A DNA stretch of 64,000 nucleotides, from assembly GCA_964612925.1 (NCBI GenBank), contig CAZTFU010000005.1, forward strand, positions 1 through 64,000, read 5' to 3'. The stretch comes from Phil1 sp964612925 (lineage in GTDB: Bacteria; Bacillota; Clostridia; Christensenellales; CAG-138). The translations under genes and the position numbers were made by a program. The notes below the pieces were generated by a model. That model worked only from the letters and a program-made list of their open reading frames with translations. It was not told the origin of the DNA and ran no database searches. The first letter of the stretch is position 1; the number at the start of each line of letters is the position of its first letter. Shown piece by piece: positions 8,311-17,292 of the stretch.

Positions 8311-8337
8311 AGTTCATTCGACCTTTCTCGGGAGAAT

Positions 8338-8365
8338 ATTATAGGCCGATTTTTGATGCAGTCAA
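8338..8365 (-). promoter_or_regulatory. Promoter of MATE gene
   Basis: On the minus strand a -35 TTGACT (8360-8365) and a -10 TATAAT (8338-8343) are separated by 16 bp, about 28 nt before the ATG at 8310. Confidence 0.7.
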
Positions 8366-8488
8366 TATGTTTTTTGGTGCAAAGATACAATTTACTTCCG
8401 ATTTTTATGTACCTCGTCCATATTGTATTTGATATTATATATAATTGATTCAAGCGGGCAAAACGGCCGCCAAAATCCACCGAAAGCA

Positions 8489-8517
8489 TTGCAAATCCGA
8501 CAATATGCAATTATATT
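8489..8517 (+). promoter_or_regulatory. Promoter of cysteine desulfidase-like gene
   Basis: A -35 TTGCAA (8489-8494) and a -10 TATATT (8512-8517) with a 17-bp spacer place the start near 8524, giving a short leader before the AAGGAG and ATG at 8550. A second TATAAT (8440-8445) upstream has only a poor -35. Confidence 0.5.
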
Positions 8518-8549
8518 ATAATAAGAAATTTACAGAAGGAGATTATGGT

Positions 8550-9860
8550 ATGCAGCATAATACAGCATTGGTCTACAGCCGTATTCTTAAATCCGAATTG
8601 GTGGCCGCCATGGGATGTACGGAACCGATTGCAATCGCCTTTGCGGCGGCAAAGGCACGCGAGGTATTGGGGCAAATGCCCGAGCATTGCAACGTGTATT
8701 GCAGCGGAAACATCGTAAAAAACGTTATGGGCGTGACCGTACCCAATTCCGGCGGTATGAAGGGTATAGACATAGCCGCTACCTTGGGAATACTCGGCGG
8801 CGATGCCGATCGTGACCTCGAGGTGCTTGAATCCATAACCCGTGAACATATCGAACAGGCAAAAGTGCTGCTGAGCAACGGTTTTTGCCGCTGTTCGTTG
8901 GTTAAAGATGTGGAAAACCTGTATATACTCATTCGACTTGATGCAGGGTCGGAATCCGCCGCGGTGGAAATCCGCAATTACCACAAAAACGTTACATGCA
9001 TTGAGAAGAACGGCAACGTACTGTTCCGTAAAGACAACAGTTGCAACGAGATAACCGTTAAGGACGATCCCGACAAGGCACTGCTTAACATTGCCGACAT
9101 TTTGGAATACAGCAGTATGCTTTCGGATGAGGATACCATATCACTGCTTGAATACCAACTAAACTGCAACATGTCCATTGCCGAAAACGGACTTACGAAT
9201 CCGTTCGGTGCTCAGGTGGGCAAAACACTGCTTTCGGGTATAAATAAGATCGATCGTGATACCGTTCGTACCGCCGCAAAGGCATATGCCGCCGCGGGCA
9301 GTGATGCGCGAATGAACGGTTGTGCAATGCCCGTTGTCATAAATTCGGGCAGCGGCAACCAAGGGCTTACCGTATCCATTCCGATAAAAATATATGCGGA
9401 TGCATACGGCATATCCCATGACAGGATGGTCAAGGCCTTGGCCGTCAGCAACCTGATAGCCATACATCAAAAGAAATACATAGGCAGTCTGTCCGCATAT
9501 TGCGGTGCCGTCAGTGCGGCCTGCGGTGCGGGTGCGGCCATTGCGTTTTTGTTGGGCGAAGGTTTGAGTGCCCAAACGCTTTACCGTCAGGTGGCGGATA
9601 CCGTGACAAATACCATTGCGACGGTGGGCGGAATGGTATGCGACGGTGCAAAATCCTCATGTGCGGCCAAAATAGCCACGGCCGTTGACTGCGCAATAAC
9701 CGCATATGAGCTAAGCAAGGCTGGACATGTCTTTCAGCCGGGCGAAGGACTTGTTATGGACGATGTTGAGGGCACCATTGAAAGCGTTGGCAGAATGGGT
9801 CGATGCGGCATGCATGCAACCGATATTGAAATATTGCAGATAATGCTTGGCGAAAACTGA
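8550..9860 (+). CDS. L-cysteine desulfidase family (UPF0597/CyuA-like) protein
   Basis: This 436-residue protein matches the UPF0597 family, whose studied members (archaeal L-cysteine desulfidase, enterobacterial CyuA/YhaM) use an oxygen-labile [4Fe-4S] cluster to split L-cysteine into sulfide, ammonia and pyruvate. The conserved N-terminal VAAMGCTEPIAIA carries the catalytic-region cysteine. Later conserved segments are INSGSGNQG, SAYCGAVSAACGAG and CDGAKSSCAAK, then GRMGRCGMHATD near the end. The ATG at 8550 has AAGGAG 8 nt upstream. It forms an operon with a YitT protein 27 nt downstream. The exact substrate could be another thiol or serine-like amino acid. Confidence 0.85.
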   Translation: MQHNTALVYSRILKSELVAAMGCTEPIAIAFAAAKAREVLGQMPEHCNVYCSGNIVKNVMGVTVPNSGGMKGIDIAATLGILGGDADRDLEVLESITREHIEQAKVLLSNGFCRCSLVKDVENLYILIRLDAGSESAAVEIRNYHKNVTCIEKNGNVLFRKDNSCNEITVKDDPDKALLNIADILEYSSMLSDEDTISLLEYQLNCNMSIAENGLTNPFGAQVGKTLLSGINKIDRDTVRTAAKAYAAAGSDARMNGCAMPVVINSGSGNQGLTVSIPIKIYADAYGISHDRMVKALAVSNLIAIHQKKYIGSLSAYCGAVSAACGAGAAIAFLLGEGLSAQTLYRQVADTVTNTIATVGGMVCDGAKSSCAAKIATAVDCAITAYELSKAGHVFQPGEGLVMDDVEGTIESVGRMGRCGMHATDIEILQIMLGEN

Positions 9861-9887
9861 TTTTGTACAAGCTGAAGGATGGGTAAT

Positions 9888-10790
9888 ATGAAAGTTACAA
9901 GGGAAAAGCTGTTCAAGAGAATAAAAAGTGCGTTGGTTTTGGTAATCAGCAACCTCATATTCGCATTTCTTGTTGCCGCATTTATTCTGCCGCATAATAT
10001 CATTATGGGCGGTGCTACGGGCGTGGGTGTTGTGCTCAGCCGTTTTATACCGCTTGATACGGCAACCATTGTTTTGATATTCAATATATTGGTGCTGATA
10101 CTCGGCGGGATAGTCCTTGGCAAGAAGTTTTTTCTTACGACGATAACAAGCTCTCTCCTCTACCCCGTTTTTCTATCCGTAATGCAAAAGATACCCAATA
10201 TTTCAACCATAACGCAGGATCCGCTCATCGCTACCATTTTTGCGGGAGGATTGCTCGGTATGGCACTTGGCATGATAATGGGCATAGGTTCTTCATCGGG
10301 AGGAACCGATGTTTTGGGTCTTGTTATAAACAAATGGTTCCACATTCCCGTTGCTACCGCCGTATATATAGTTGACTTTCTTATCTTGGGAACGCAGGCA
10401 CTATATACAGATTTTGAACACATTCTCTACGGCGTGCTTTTGCTTATAATAGAAACGTTCATACTCGACAAGGTGCTCGTTTCCGGCCAAACGCAGCTTC
10501 AGGTCATGGTCATATCCGACAAATATGAGGAACTGCGTAAAAAAATGCTCAAGGAGCTTGAAGCCGGCGTGACCATGCTATATATCGAAACGGGTCATAT
10601 ATGCAAGCAGCAAAAGGGCATACTGTGCATTATACCAAAGCGCAAGCTGCATAGCGCAATAGAGCTTATACAATCGACTGACCCCGCCTCATTTGTTACC
10701 GTAACTCAGATAAAAGAAGTGCGCGGGCAGGGCTTTACATGGGACAGACAGCCCGTGGACAATGTAACTGCACCCGTTGAAAAGCCTTGA
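9888..10790 (+). CDS. YitT-family (DUF161/DUF2179) membrane protein
   Basis: This 300-residue protein is a second YitT paralogue. It has five or six membrane helices with the family signature SSSGGTDVLGLVIN near residue 135, then a soluble DUF2179 domain with CKQQKGILCIIPKRK in its last 90 residues. AAGGA lies 8 nt before the ATG at 9888; the ATG at 9879 overlaps that site. It follows the cysteine desulfidase-like gene closely, which suggests a linked role in thiol or amino acid traffic. No YitT substrate is established. Confidence 0.9.
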   Translation: MKVTREKLFKRIKSALVLVISNLIFAFLVAAFILPHNIIMGGATGVGVVLSRFIPLDTATIVLIFNILVLILGGIVLGKKFFLTTITSSLLYPVFLSVMQKIPNISTITQDPLIATIFAGGLLGMALGMIMGIGSSSGGTDVLGLVINKWFHIPVATAVYIVDFLILGTQALYTDFEHILYGVLLLIIETFILDKVLVSGQTQLQVMVISDKYEELRKKMLKELEAGVTMLYIETGHICKQQKGILCIIPKRKLHSAIELIQSTDPASFVTVTQIKEVRGQGFTWDRQPVDNVTAPVEKP

Positions 10791-10825
10791 TTATGTGTCA
10801 AATACGATAAATAAGAGAGTATTCG

Positions 10826-11344
10826 ATGAACATTCGCCCCACAAAAGAATCCGACCTTGTGCGGATAGAGGATATTTACACCCGCGCGCGATCATTTATG
10901 GCCGCAAACGGCAACCCGACACAGTGGGGGCCCACGCAGTGGCCGCCCATGGAGTTGATAGCTGACGATATACACAACGGTTCAAGCTTTGTATGCGTTG
11001 ATGACAGCGATACGGTAATAGGCACATTTGCCTTCTTCTTCGGCCGTGATATCGAGCCCACCTACAGAACCATCCATTCGGGCGCATGGCTTGACGAAAG
11101 TCCCTACGGCGTTATACACCGCCTTGCAAGCGATGGAACTCACAAGGGAGTGGCCGCGTTTTGCATAAACCGAATGTACGAACAATGTGGTCATTTAAGG
11201 ATAGACACCCATACAGATAACGTGATAATGCAAAACATCGCCGACAAACTCGGCTTTACACGCTGCGGCATTATCTATGTGGAAAAGGATAATTATCCGC
11301 GCATTGCATATGAAAAATCGAGGCTTACCGAGCAAAAAGGATAG
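10826..11344 (+). CDS. GNAT-family N-acetyltransferase
   Basis: This 172-residue protein has the GNAT fold order. It starts MNIRPTKESDLVRIEDIY, then has a central strand with VIGTFAFFFG, the acetyl-CoA loop region ASDGTHKGVAAFCI (a variant of the usual R-x-x-G-x-G/A) and a C-terminal LGFTRCGIIYVEKD strand. AAGAGAG precedes the ATG. It lies 35 nt after the YitT gene and ends before a bidirectional terminator, so it is probably the last gene of that transcript. The acceptor substrate is unknown. Confidence 0.85.
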   Translation: MNIRPTKESDLVRIEDIYTRARSFMAANGNPTQWGPTQWPPMELIADDIHNGSSFVCVDDSDTVIGTFAFFFGRDIEPTYRTIHSGAWLDESPYGVIHRLASDGTHKGVAAFCINRMYEQCGHLRIDTHTDNVIMQNIADKLGFTRCGIIYVEKDNYPRIAYEKSRLTEQKG

Positions 11345-11360
11345 CTCCGTAAGGCAAAAT

Positions 11361-11397
11361 AAAAGTACCCAATCGTGCATGATCGGGTACTTTTTTG
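11361..11397. terminator. Bidirectional rho-independent terminator
   Basis: The stem AAGTACCC / GGGTACTT, with an inner ATC/GAT extension, is flanked by an A-tract at 11357-11364 and T6 at 11391-11396. It separates the convergent GNAT and beta-propeller genes. Confidence 0.9.
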
Positions 11398-11413
11398 TTT
11401 TGAATTATAACGT

Positions 11414-13240
11414 TTACTTTATCTTCACGCCATAGATAAGCTGGCCGCGTGTGCCGACAACAACGGTATTTTCGAACACGGCAGGCGATGCCTCTATATT
11501 TGAGCCAAGCGAGAATTCATAAAGTATGGTTCCCGTCTGCCCGTCTATAAGGTGCATATAGCCTGTTGAATTGCACTGTATAAGGTATCCGCTGCCGTTT
11601 TGGTCATAGACCACCACGGGGCTTGACCACGGATAGCCCGCAAAGTTGCATTCCCATATAACGTGACCATCGGCCTTTGAGAATGCGACAAGCTTGCCGC
11701 GATGACCGTCCGTCATTGCGACGGGAGCAAACACCATGTCGCTGAGGCTGCCCTTGCCTATTGCAAACGAGCCCTGCACACCGCCCGACACGCCCGATAC
11801 CGTCTGGCAGGAATAATCGGTATTTTTCCAAACAATTCTGCCCGTTTCCGCATCAAGCTTCCAAATGGGTATGGACACCTTTGATGTTTCGGATGCACGC
11901 CAGCCGCTGTGGAACGAGGTTGAACAGTATATGTACGGATGACCGTTCTCGAGTTCAAGCACGGCAGTGCAGTTGGTATCATCCAGCACATCCTGTACCC
12001 ACACAAGCTCAAGCGTATTCAAGTCAAGGCACATCATGTGTCCGCCGTTGTCGCTTATTATCAAATGACCGCGCCATATTATCGCGCTGTCCTCCATGCC
12101 GAGCCACCAACCCTTTGACCCGTCATATGTGGCGGTGCTGTTGGTGCGCGAGCCGCTGTAACGCCACTTCACCACCTCGGGCGATACGGATATGGTGCCC
12201 GCCGCGGCATCATAGTTTGTGTTCAGCTTTATCAAATAGAGTATGCCGTTTTCACCGGGATATATCAGCGTATCGGTTTCGGCGTCCACGAGGGCCGAAC
12301 TGTCAAAATAGGAAAGATCCCTAAGGCTGAAGCCGTCCTTTTCGCCAAACTCATAAAGCACCTTGCCGTCAATAAGGCTGATTATCGATGCGTGGGATGA
12401 ACCCGTTCCGTCATCCTTGCAGTCATCGCCCGACCCAAGATACATAAGCGGATATCCCCTCGGATCGAGTGCACCCGCACCCTTGAACGGATAACGCCCC
12501 ATATTAATCGGGTCACGAGTGCGTTCACCCGTATCAAGATCAAGGAAGTATATATGCCCATCCATCGTGGCATATATAACCTCCACAAGATCCTTTTTAT
12601 TCTTTGCCGAATCGTATAGATTCATTATACGCTTGGTTTCCTCAGGCCAACGAACTATAAGCGGCTGGCCCGTCCAGCCCGATCCCGTCCATGCGCCTGA
12701 GCCGTATACCTTAGGCACGCTGCCCGTGCTTACGGTCCATGCATTGGCATCATCAAGCGTTTTTTCGATTATGGTAGCCGTGCCGTACGCCGCATTGTCG
12801 CGGAAGTTATTGCCGCGGAATGTTATTATACCCTCAAGCTCGGTATAGTCGCTGCCGTTTCCGAAATCTATTTTTTCTTCGCGCTCATAGCTTTCAACAA
12901 CAGTCCCGTTTACCTCAATTGCGGTCGTCATGCCGAAATCGCTCGGTCTTGTGCCCTCAACCGCATACGGGCTGAATTCGGGCAGCGGTGTTGATGTGGG
13001 CTCCGGCGTAAGCTCCGGCTCAACGGTCTGCTCGGGCGTGGGCTCAGGTGTGTTCTTGTTGAAAAGCGAGTCGAGCAAGCCGACGTTGTTACTTTCCTTA
13101 GGATCATTATCCCCGTCATCACTGCCAAGGCTGCCAAGCACCAATATGCCAAGCGTAAGCACGATTATGAACAGTACGAGTATTATCACAAATTTTGCCG
13201 TGACTCTGCGTCTTCTGCGGCGGCGTGTTTTCATGTTCAA
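11414..13240 (-). CDS. Membrane-anchored PQQ-like beta-propeller protein
   Basis: This 608-residue protein begins with an arginine-rich cytoplasmic tip (MKTRRRRRRRV) and one membrane segment at about residues 14-37. A Pro/Thr/Glu linker of about 45 residues follows, then an extracellular beta-propeller with repeated strands such as GKVLYEF, GRIVWKN, GHVIWECNF and GTILYEF, resembling PQQ/BamB-type blades. A TTG at 13240 and an ATG at 13234 are both possible starts; AAAGG is 6 nt before the TTG. The catalytic residues of quinoprotein dehydrogenases were not recognised. A structural or sensing surface role is likely. Confidence 0.85.
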   Translation of the reverse strand: MNMKTRRRRRRRVTAKFVIILVLFIIVLTLGILVLGSLGSDDGDNDPKESNNVGLLDSLFNKNTPEPTPEQTVEPELTPEPTSTPLPEFSPYAVEGTRPSDFGMTTAIEVNGTVVESYEREEKIDFGNGSDYTELEGIITFRGNNFRDNAAYGTATIIEKTLDDANAWTVSTGSVPKVYGSGAWTGSGWTGQPLIVRWPEETKRIMNLYDSAKNKKDLVEVIYATMDGHIYFLDLDTGERTRDPINMGRYPFKGAGALDPRGYPLMYLGSGDDCKDDGTGSSHASIISLIDGKVLYEFGEKDGFSLRDLSYFDSSALVDAETDTLIYPGENGILYLIKLNTNYDAAAGTISVSPEVVKWRYSGSRTNSTATYDGSKGWWLGMEDSAIIWRGHLIISDNGGHMMCLDLNTLELVWVQDVLDDTNCTAVLELENGHPYIYCSTSFHSGWRASETSKVSIPIWKLDAETGRIVWKNTDYSCQTVSGVSGGVQGSFAIGKGSLSDMVFAPVAMTDGHRGKLVAFSKADGHVIWECNFAGYPWSSPVVVYDQNGSGYLIQCNSTGYMHLIDGQTGTILYEFSLGSNIEASPAVFENTVVVGTRGQLIYGVKIK

Positions 13241-13273
13241 ACAATACCTTTCTGCTTATGTTTATTCTTTATG

Positions 13274-13302
13274 ATTATACTCCACAGTTCTTTCCACTTC
13301 AA
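13274..13302 (-). promoter_or_regulatory. Promoter of beta-propeller gene
   Basis: On the minus strand a -35 TTGAAG (13297-13302) and a -10 TATAAT (13274-13279) are 17 bp apart. Confidence 0.7.
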
Positions 13303-13358
13303 CCCATACAGTTTTTACCATTTTGTAAACATTTATGCGCGTGTAACATAAGGCACTG

Positions 13359-13388
13359 TTTACTTTATGCGCCGTATTATGATAAAAT
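13359..13388 (+). promoter_or_regulatory. Candidate promoter of LysR gene
   Basis: TTTACT (13359-13364) and TAAAAT (13383-13388) are separated by 18 bp, with about 95 nt of leader to the ATG at 13489. The match to consensus is moderate. Confidence 0.45.
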
Positions 13389-13488
13389 CAGATAGTATTA
13401 GAATAAGGTTATTATGCCTCTATGCAATACGAAGAAAACATCGATTGCCAAAAGGGCTTTTCGGACCAAATTACGGGAGGTCGTATAC

Positions 13489-14424
13489 ATGAATCTGCTT
13501 CATCTTAAATATGCCGTTGTCGTTGCCGAAACGAATTCGGTCACAAAGGCCGCGGAAATTCTCTTTACCGCACAGCCGAACCTGAGTCGAGCCATAAAGG
13601 AGCTTGAAACGGGGCTTGGCATTTCCATATTCCGCCGCACGCCCAAAGGGATATTCCCTACTCCGCAGGGTGAGGAATTCCTTATTTATGCCCGCAGGAT
13701 ACTCGCTCAGGTTGACGCGATGGAGGCCATGTACAAAAGCGGCGTTGAAAAGGTGCCTCAGTTTTCCATATCCGTACCGAGCGCAGGATATATAACATTG
13801 GCTTTTGGCAATTTCTGCAAGGGGCTTGAGGGATCTAAGCGCGCCGAGGTTATATTTACCGCGGCAACGCAAACGCGCACCATAAGCAACGTAACCGATA
13901 ACGGCTACAATCTCGGCATACTGCGCTGCAAAAACTCCCAGGAGCAGAACCTTAAAGCACTGCTTATAGAAAAGGATCTGCGCTTTGAGCTGATATGCGA
14001 ATTCACCCCCGTAATTACAATGTCCGCAACACATCCGCTTGCTGATAAGTCAAGCATAGACCACGGTGACCTTTACAGTTGCTGTGAAATAGCCATTGCA
14101 GACGCAAATGCCCCGTCATTGCAACTTAGCATTGCCCGCAAGAACGATATAGATTTTGATACCGCACAGCATGTTTTCGTGGGTGATTGCAGCAGCGCAT
14201 TATCCATGCTGAACACTGTACACGGCTCATTCACGTTCTCCTCCCCCATGCCCGAACAGGAGCTTAAACGGCGCGGATTGGTACAGCGCACCTACGCCCC
14301 CGCAGGCACCGTATATCGCGATATTCTCATATATAAATCGGGTTATCAGCTTTCTTCGCTTGACAATGCATTTATAGATGAGCTTATGAAAGTAAAACGG
14401 TCTATGAAATTGACACTTGATTGA
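13489..14424 (+). CDS. LysR-family transcriptional regulator
   Basis: This 311-residue protein has the LysR layout. The N-terminal winged helix-turn-helix (residues 1-60) includes NSVTKAAEILFTAQPNLSRAIKELE, shown here only as a helix-turn-helix landmark around residues 17-41. A linker helix and a periplasmic-binding-like effector domain from about residue 90 follow. GGGAGG is 8 nt before the ATG at 13489; a longer in-frame start at 13414 is not supported. It is divergent from the beta-propeller gene and lies just upstream of the hydrogenase region, so it could regulate either. The effector is unknown. Confidence 0.9.
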   Translation: MNLLHLKYAVVVAETNSVTKAAEILFTAQPNLSRAIKELETGLGISIFRRTPKGIFPTPQGEEFLIYARRILAQVDAMEAMYKSGVEKVPQFSISVPSAGYITLAFGNFCKGLEGSKRAEVIFTAATQTRTISNVTDNGYNLGILRCKNSQEQNLKALLIEKDLRFELICEFTPVITMSATHPLADKSSIDHGDLYSCCEIAIADANAPSLQLSIARKNDIDFDTAQHVFVGDCSSALSMLNTVHGSFTFSSPMPEQELKRRGLVQRTYAPAGTVYRDILIYKSGYQLSSLDNAFIDELMKVKRSMKLTLD

Positions 14425-14455
14425 CAGTTTTCATACATCAATCTAACTATATGTG

Positions 14456-14484
14456 TTTACAGAACGGGTTTTATTTGATATCAT
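14456..14484 (+). promoter_or_regulatory. Promoter of the hydrogenase-region operon
   Basis: A -35 TTTACA (14456-14461) and a -10 TATCAT (14479-14484) are 17 bp apart and precede the pseudokinase gene. The following genes to 22829 are tightly spaced and probably share this start, with possible internal promoters near 18470. Confidence 0.6.
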
Positions 14485-14565
14485 ATAAGCAGGCTTTATG
14501 AATAGGCTGAGTTATTATGTCTGTTTGGGCCGAATAACGTTGTTTAAGGAGATTTGCCTCATATA

Positions 14566-15321
14566 ATGAGCATTGCCGCGGACAGGATAATAGCCGTAAG
14601 CACCGGAAAAACCGTCTATAAGGACGGGGATTCCGTTATAAAGCTTTTCTGCCGCCCGTATACCAAGGCAAGCGTTATGCTTGAGGCATTCAATCAGACA
14701 CAGTTTGAGGCGGCCGGTTTAAGTGTGCCGCGCATACAGGAAATATTTCCTTCAAGCGGCGGCTGGGCCATTCGTTATGAGTATGCGCACGGCAAAACCA
14801 TGGCTCGCCTTGTGGAGGATCAACCTGAGGATACCCAAGCCTTGCTTATGCGGCTTATAAAGATCCAGCGCAGTATTGCCGCATGCAATGCGCCGTTGCT
14901 CCCCCCGCTTACGGATAAGCTGCACAGGGAGATAACGTTCGGCATATCGGATCCCACACTGCGCGCAAGGCTGTATGCAATACTCTATCGCCTGCCCGAT
15001 GGGAACGCCGCCTGCCACGGTGCGCTTGCGCCGCGTGATATCATAATTGCGGAGGATGGGGCGTTCAGCGTGCTCAACTGGGCAAACGCCGCACGGGGCA
15101 ACTATATTTTTGACGTTGCGGACACTTATCTTCAGCTTATGCTTGACGAATTGAACTCAAGCGCAAAGCTTTGTACGCAGTACCTTAAACTATTCAGTGC
15201 AAATGACGCGGCGCTTGAACGCTGTGTTACGGATTTTCTGCCGATATGTGCCGCCGCACGCTTCGGCAGGGCAAACGAACGGGAACGGGCCATACTCAGC
15301 GGCTTTATCCCCGAAAAATAA
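14566..15321 (+). CDS. APH-fold kinase-like protein with lost catalytic residues (pseudokinase)
   Basis: This 251-residue protein has the aminoglycoside phosphotransferase fold. The N-lobe has VIKLF with the ATP-anchoring Lys26, a hinge-like IRYEYAHGKT lies at about 69-78, and the C-lobe catalytic region is at 150-185. The usual HGDxHPxN loop reads HGALAPRD (151-158) and the metal-binding IDW reads LNW (170-172). The catalytic Asp, the loop Asn and the second metal Asp are therefore all replaced. The surrounding fold, including RGNYIFDVADTYL, is intact. AAGGAG is 14 nt before the ATG, a long spacing. It starts the operon with the sensory hydrogenase and phosphatase, so a regulatory binding role is more likely than phosphotransfer. 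Confidence 0.78.
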   Translation: MSIAADRIIAVSTGKTVYKDGDSVIKLFCRPYTKASVMLEAFNQTQFEAAGLSVPRIQEIFPSSGGWAIRYEYAHGKTMARLVEDQPEDTQALLMRLIKIQRSIAACNAPLLPPLTDKLHREITFGISDPTLRARLYAILYRLPDGNAACHGALAPRDIIIAEDGAFSVLNWANAARGNYIFDVADTYLQLMLDELNSSAKLCTQYLKLFSANDAALERCVTDFLPICAAARFGRANERERAILSGFIPEK

Positions 15322-15351
15322 ATAAATACAAGTAAAAAGGAGAACTGAGCA

Positions 15352-15597
15352 ATGAAGATCACCATCTGTATCGGCAGCTCTTGCCACATTAAAGGCTCTC
15401 GCCAAGTAGTGGAACAGCTGCAGGCCCTTGTAAGCGAAAACGGACTTATGAACAGAATTGAGCTTACCGGCACGTTTTGCATAGGCCAGTGTCAAAGCGG
15501 CGTAAACGTGCTGATAGATGGTGAACGCTTTTCGGTCACGCCGGATACCACGGCCTCCTTCTTCAATAATGAGGTCATGCCAAGGTTGGGTACATAG
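15352..15597 (+). CDS. Small thioredoxin-like [2Fe-2S] ferredoxin
   Basis: This 81-residue protein resembles the C-terminal domain of NuoE/HydC. Cysteines 6, 11, 43 and 47 (CIGSSCHIKGS and CIGQC) form the thioredoxin-like [2Fe-2S] site. AAGGAG precedes the ATG. It lies 30 nt after the pseudokinase and 21 nt before the sensory hydrogenase. A paralogue at 22575-22829 closes the hydrogenase cluster. It probably passes electrons to or from the sensor hydrogenase or HydABC. Confidence 0.88.
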   Translation: MKITICIGSSCHIKGSRQVVEQLQALVSENGLMNRIELTGTFCIGQCQSGVNVLIDGERFSVTPDTTASFFNNEVMPRLGT

Positions 15598-15618
15598 TAC
15601 GCCGCTTAAGGAGCAGCT

Positions 15619-17292
15619 ATGGAATACATAACATTCAAAAAATCGAATTGCAAAAACTGCCATAAATGTATTCGCTATTGTCCCGTAAAGTCCATACGCT
15701 TTTCGGGCAATCAGGCCAACGTTATAAGTGACGAATGTATTCTTTGCGGAGAATGCTATGTTGTTTGTCCCCAAAATGCAAAGCAAATAGTTGACGAAAC
15801 GGAGCTTGTGGGCGTAATGCTCTCCTCCGACACACCCGTATACGCAAGCATAGCGCCAAGCTTTACCGCTTTTTTTGACGGTGTGGGCATCGAACCCATG
15901 CGTGAAGCGCTCTTGAAACTCGGCTTTACCGGCGTTGAGGAAACCGCAATAGGCGCAACATATGTAAAGCGCGAATATGAGCGCATTTCAAAAGAAGGCA
16001 CACAGAGTATAGTAATAACCTCCTGCTGTCCCACGATAAATCTTCTTATAGAAAAATACTACCCGGAGCTTACCGATTGTCTCGCCCCCGTAATGACGCC
16101 GATGCAGGCGCACTGTACAGACATGCGGCGGCGCTATGGCAATGTAAAAACCATATTTATAGGCCCCTGCCTTTCAAAGAAAAACGAAGCGGAACGTGTT
16201 GGTGTCGATGCGGCGCTTACCTTTACGGAGCTTGCATCCATGCTACAAAAGAAGGGTATAGAGCTTGAAAAGCGGCGCGATCACGATGAAAAGACCCGTG
16301 CGCGGCTTTTTCCGACAAGCGGTGGCGTGCTTAACACGATGACATATAAGAATCCCGACTATGATTATTACACCATAGACGGGCTTGATAACGTTATTCC
16401 CGCACTTGAGGATATCCGTAACGGCGGGATAAAGAACTGCTTCATCGAAATGTCCGCCTGCGCGGGCAGCTGTGTGCGCGGCCCCATCATGCGCAGGAAT
16501 CACCCCTCTTCCGTAAGGGACTATCAGGCCGTGGCAAGCTATGCCGGCAGTGAGGATTTTGACGTTGAACAGCCGGACATACTTTCGCTTGTAAACAAAT
16601 ACCGCAGTACTGTTTTGCACAAGGCAAAGCCGAGCCATACCGAGCTTATGGAAATACTGCGTCAGATGGGCAAGCTTACAAAGGATGATGAGCTCAACTG
16701 CGGCACCTGCGGCTACAATACCTGCCGCGATAAAGCGGAAGCCATATATCAGGGCAAGGCGGAAATAAATATGTGTCTTCCCTACCTTATGGAAAAATCC
16801 GAACGCTTTACCGGCAACATACTCGACAACACGCCAAACGGCATACTTGTCGTGAACGATTCATACGAGATACAGCAGCTGAACCGCGCCGCAATGCGCA
16901 TGCTGCACGTTCATTCAAGGGGAGACGTGATGGGTGAACCGCTTATACGCCTTATCGACCCGATAGATTTTATAAACGCTTCCCAATACGGAAAGCACAT
17001 AAAGAACAAGCGTGACTATTATGCTGAATACGATATCTATCTTGAATTGACCATAGTCAACGATAAAAAGTCGGGCAACCTTATCGGCATATTCCGTGAC
17101 GTTACCGATGAAGAAAGCGAACGCAAAAGCAAGGAAGCACTAAGCCGCCAGACCATTGAAACCGCGGACAAGGTCGTGGACAAGCAGATGCGCATAGTGC
17201 AGGAAATAGCATCCCTGCTGGGTGAAACGGCCGCCGAAACCAAGATCGCCTTAACAAAGCTGAAGGAGTCCATTGCAAATGATGACGGCTAA
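15619..17292 (+). CDS. hydS: Sensory group C [FeFe]-hydrogenase with PAS domain (HydS-like)
   Basis: This 557-residue protein begins with two [4Fe-4S] motifs (CKNCHKCIRYC, CILCGECYVVC). It then has a hydrogenase H-cluster domain with altered loops: TSCCP at 134-138, GPCLSKKNE at 182-190 and CAGSC at 281-285, in place of the TSCCPAW, MPCxxKxxE and CPGGC of catalytic enzymes. A further Fe-S domain follows (CGTCGYNTC at 361-369, later C386), then a PAS domain at about 395-505 and a C-terminal helix. This is the architecture of sensory [FeFe]-hydrogenases thought to detect H2. Its stop overlaps the SpoIIE phosphatase start, which suggests that phosphatase is its output. Confidence 0.9.
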   Translation: MEYITFKKSNCKNCHKCIRYCPVKSIRFSGNQANVISDECILCGECYVVCPQNAKQIVDETELVGVMLSSDTPVYASIAPSFTAFFDGVGIEPMREALLKLGFTGVEETAIGATYVKREYERISKEGTQSIVITSCCPTINLLIEKYYPELTDCLAPVMTPMQAHCTDMRRRYGNVKTIFIGPCLSKKNEAERVGVDAALTFTELASMLQKKGIELEKRRDHDEKTRARLFPTSGGVLNTMTYKNPDYDYYTIDGLDNVIPALEDIRNGGIKNCFIEMSACAGSCVRGPIMRRNHPSSVRDYQAVASYAGSEDFDVEQPDILSLVNKYRSTVLHKAKPSHTELMEILRQMGKLTKDDELNCGTCGYNTCRDKAEAIYQGKAEINMCLPYLMEKSERFTGNILDNTPNGILVVNDSYEIQQLNRAAMRMLHVHSRGDVMGEPLIRLIDPIDFINASQYGKHIKNKRDYYAEYDIYLELTIVNDKKSGNLIGIFRDVTDEESERKSKEALSRQTIETADKVVDKQMRIVQEIASLLGETAAETKIALTKLKESIANDDG

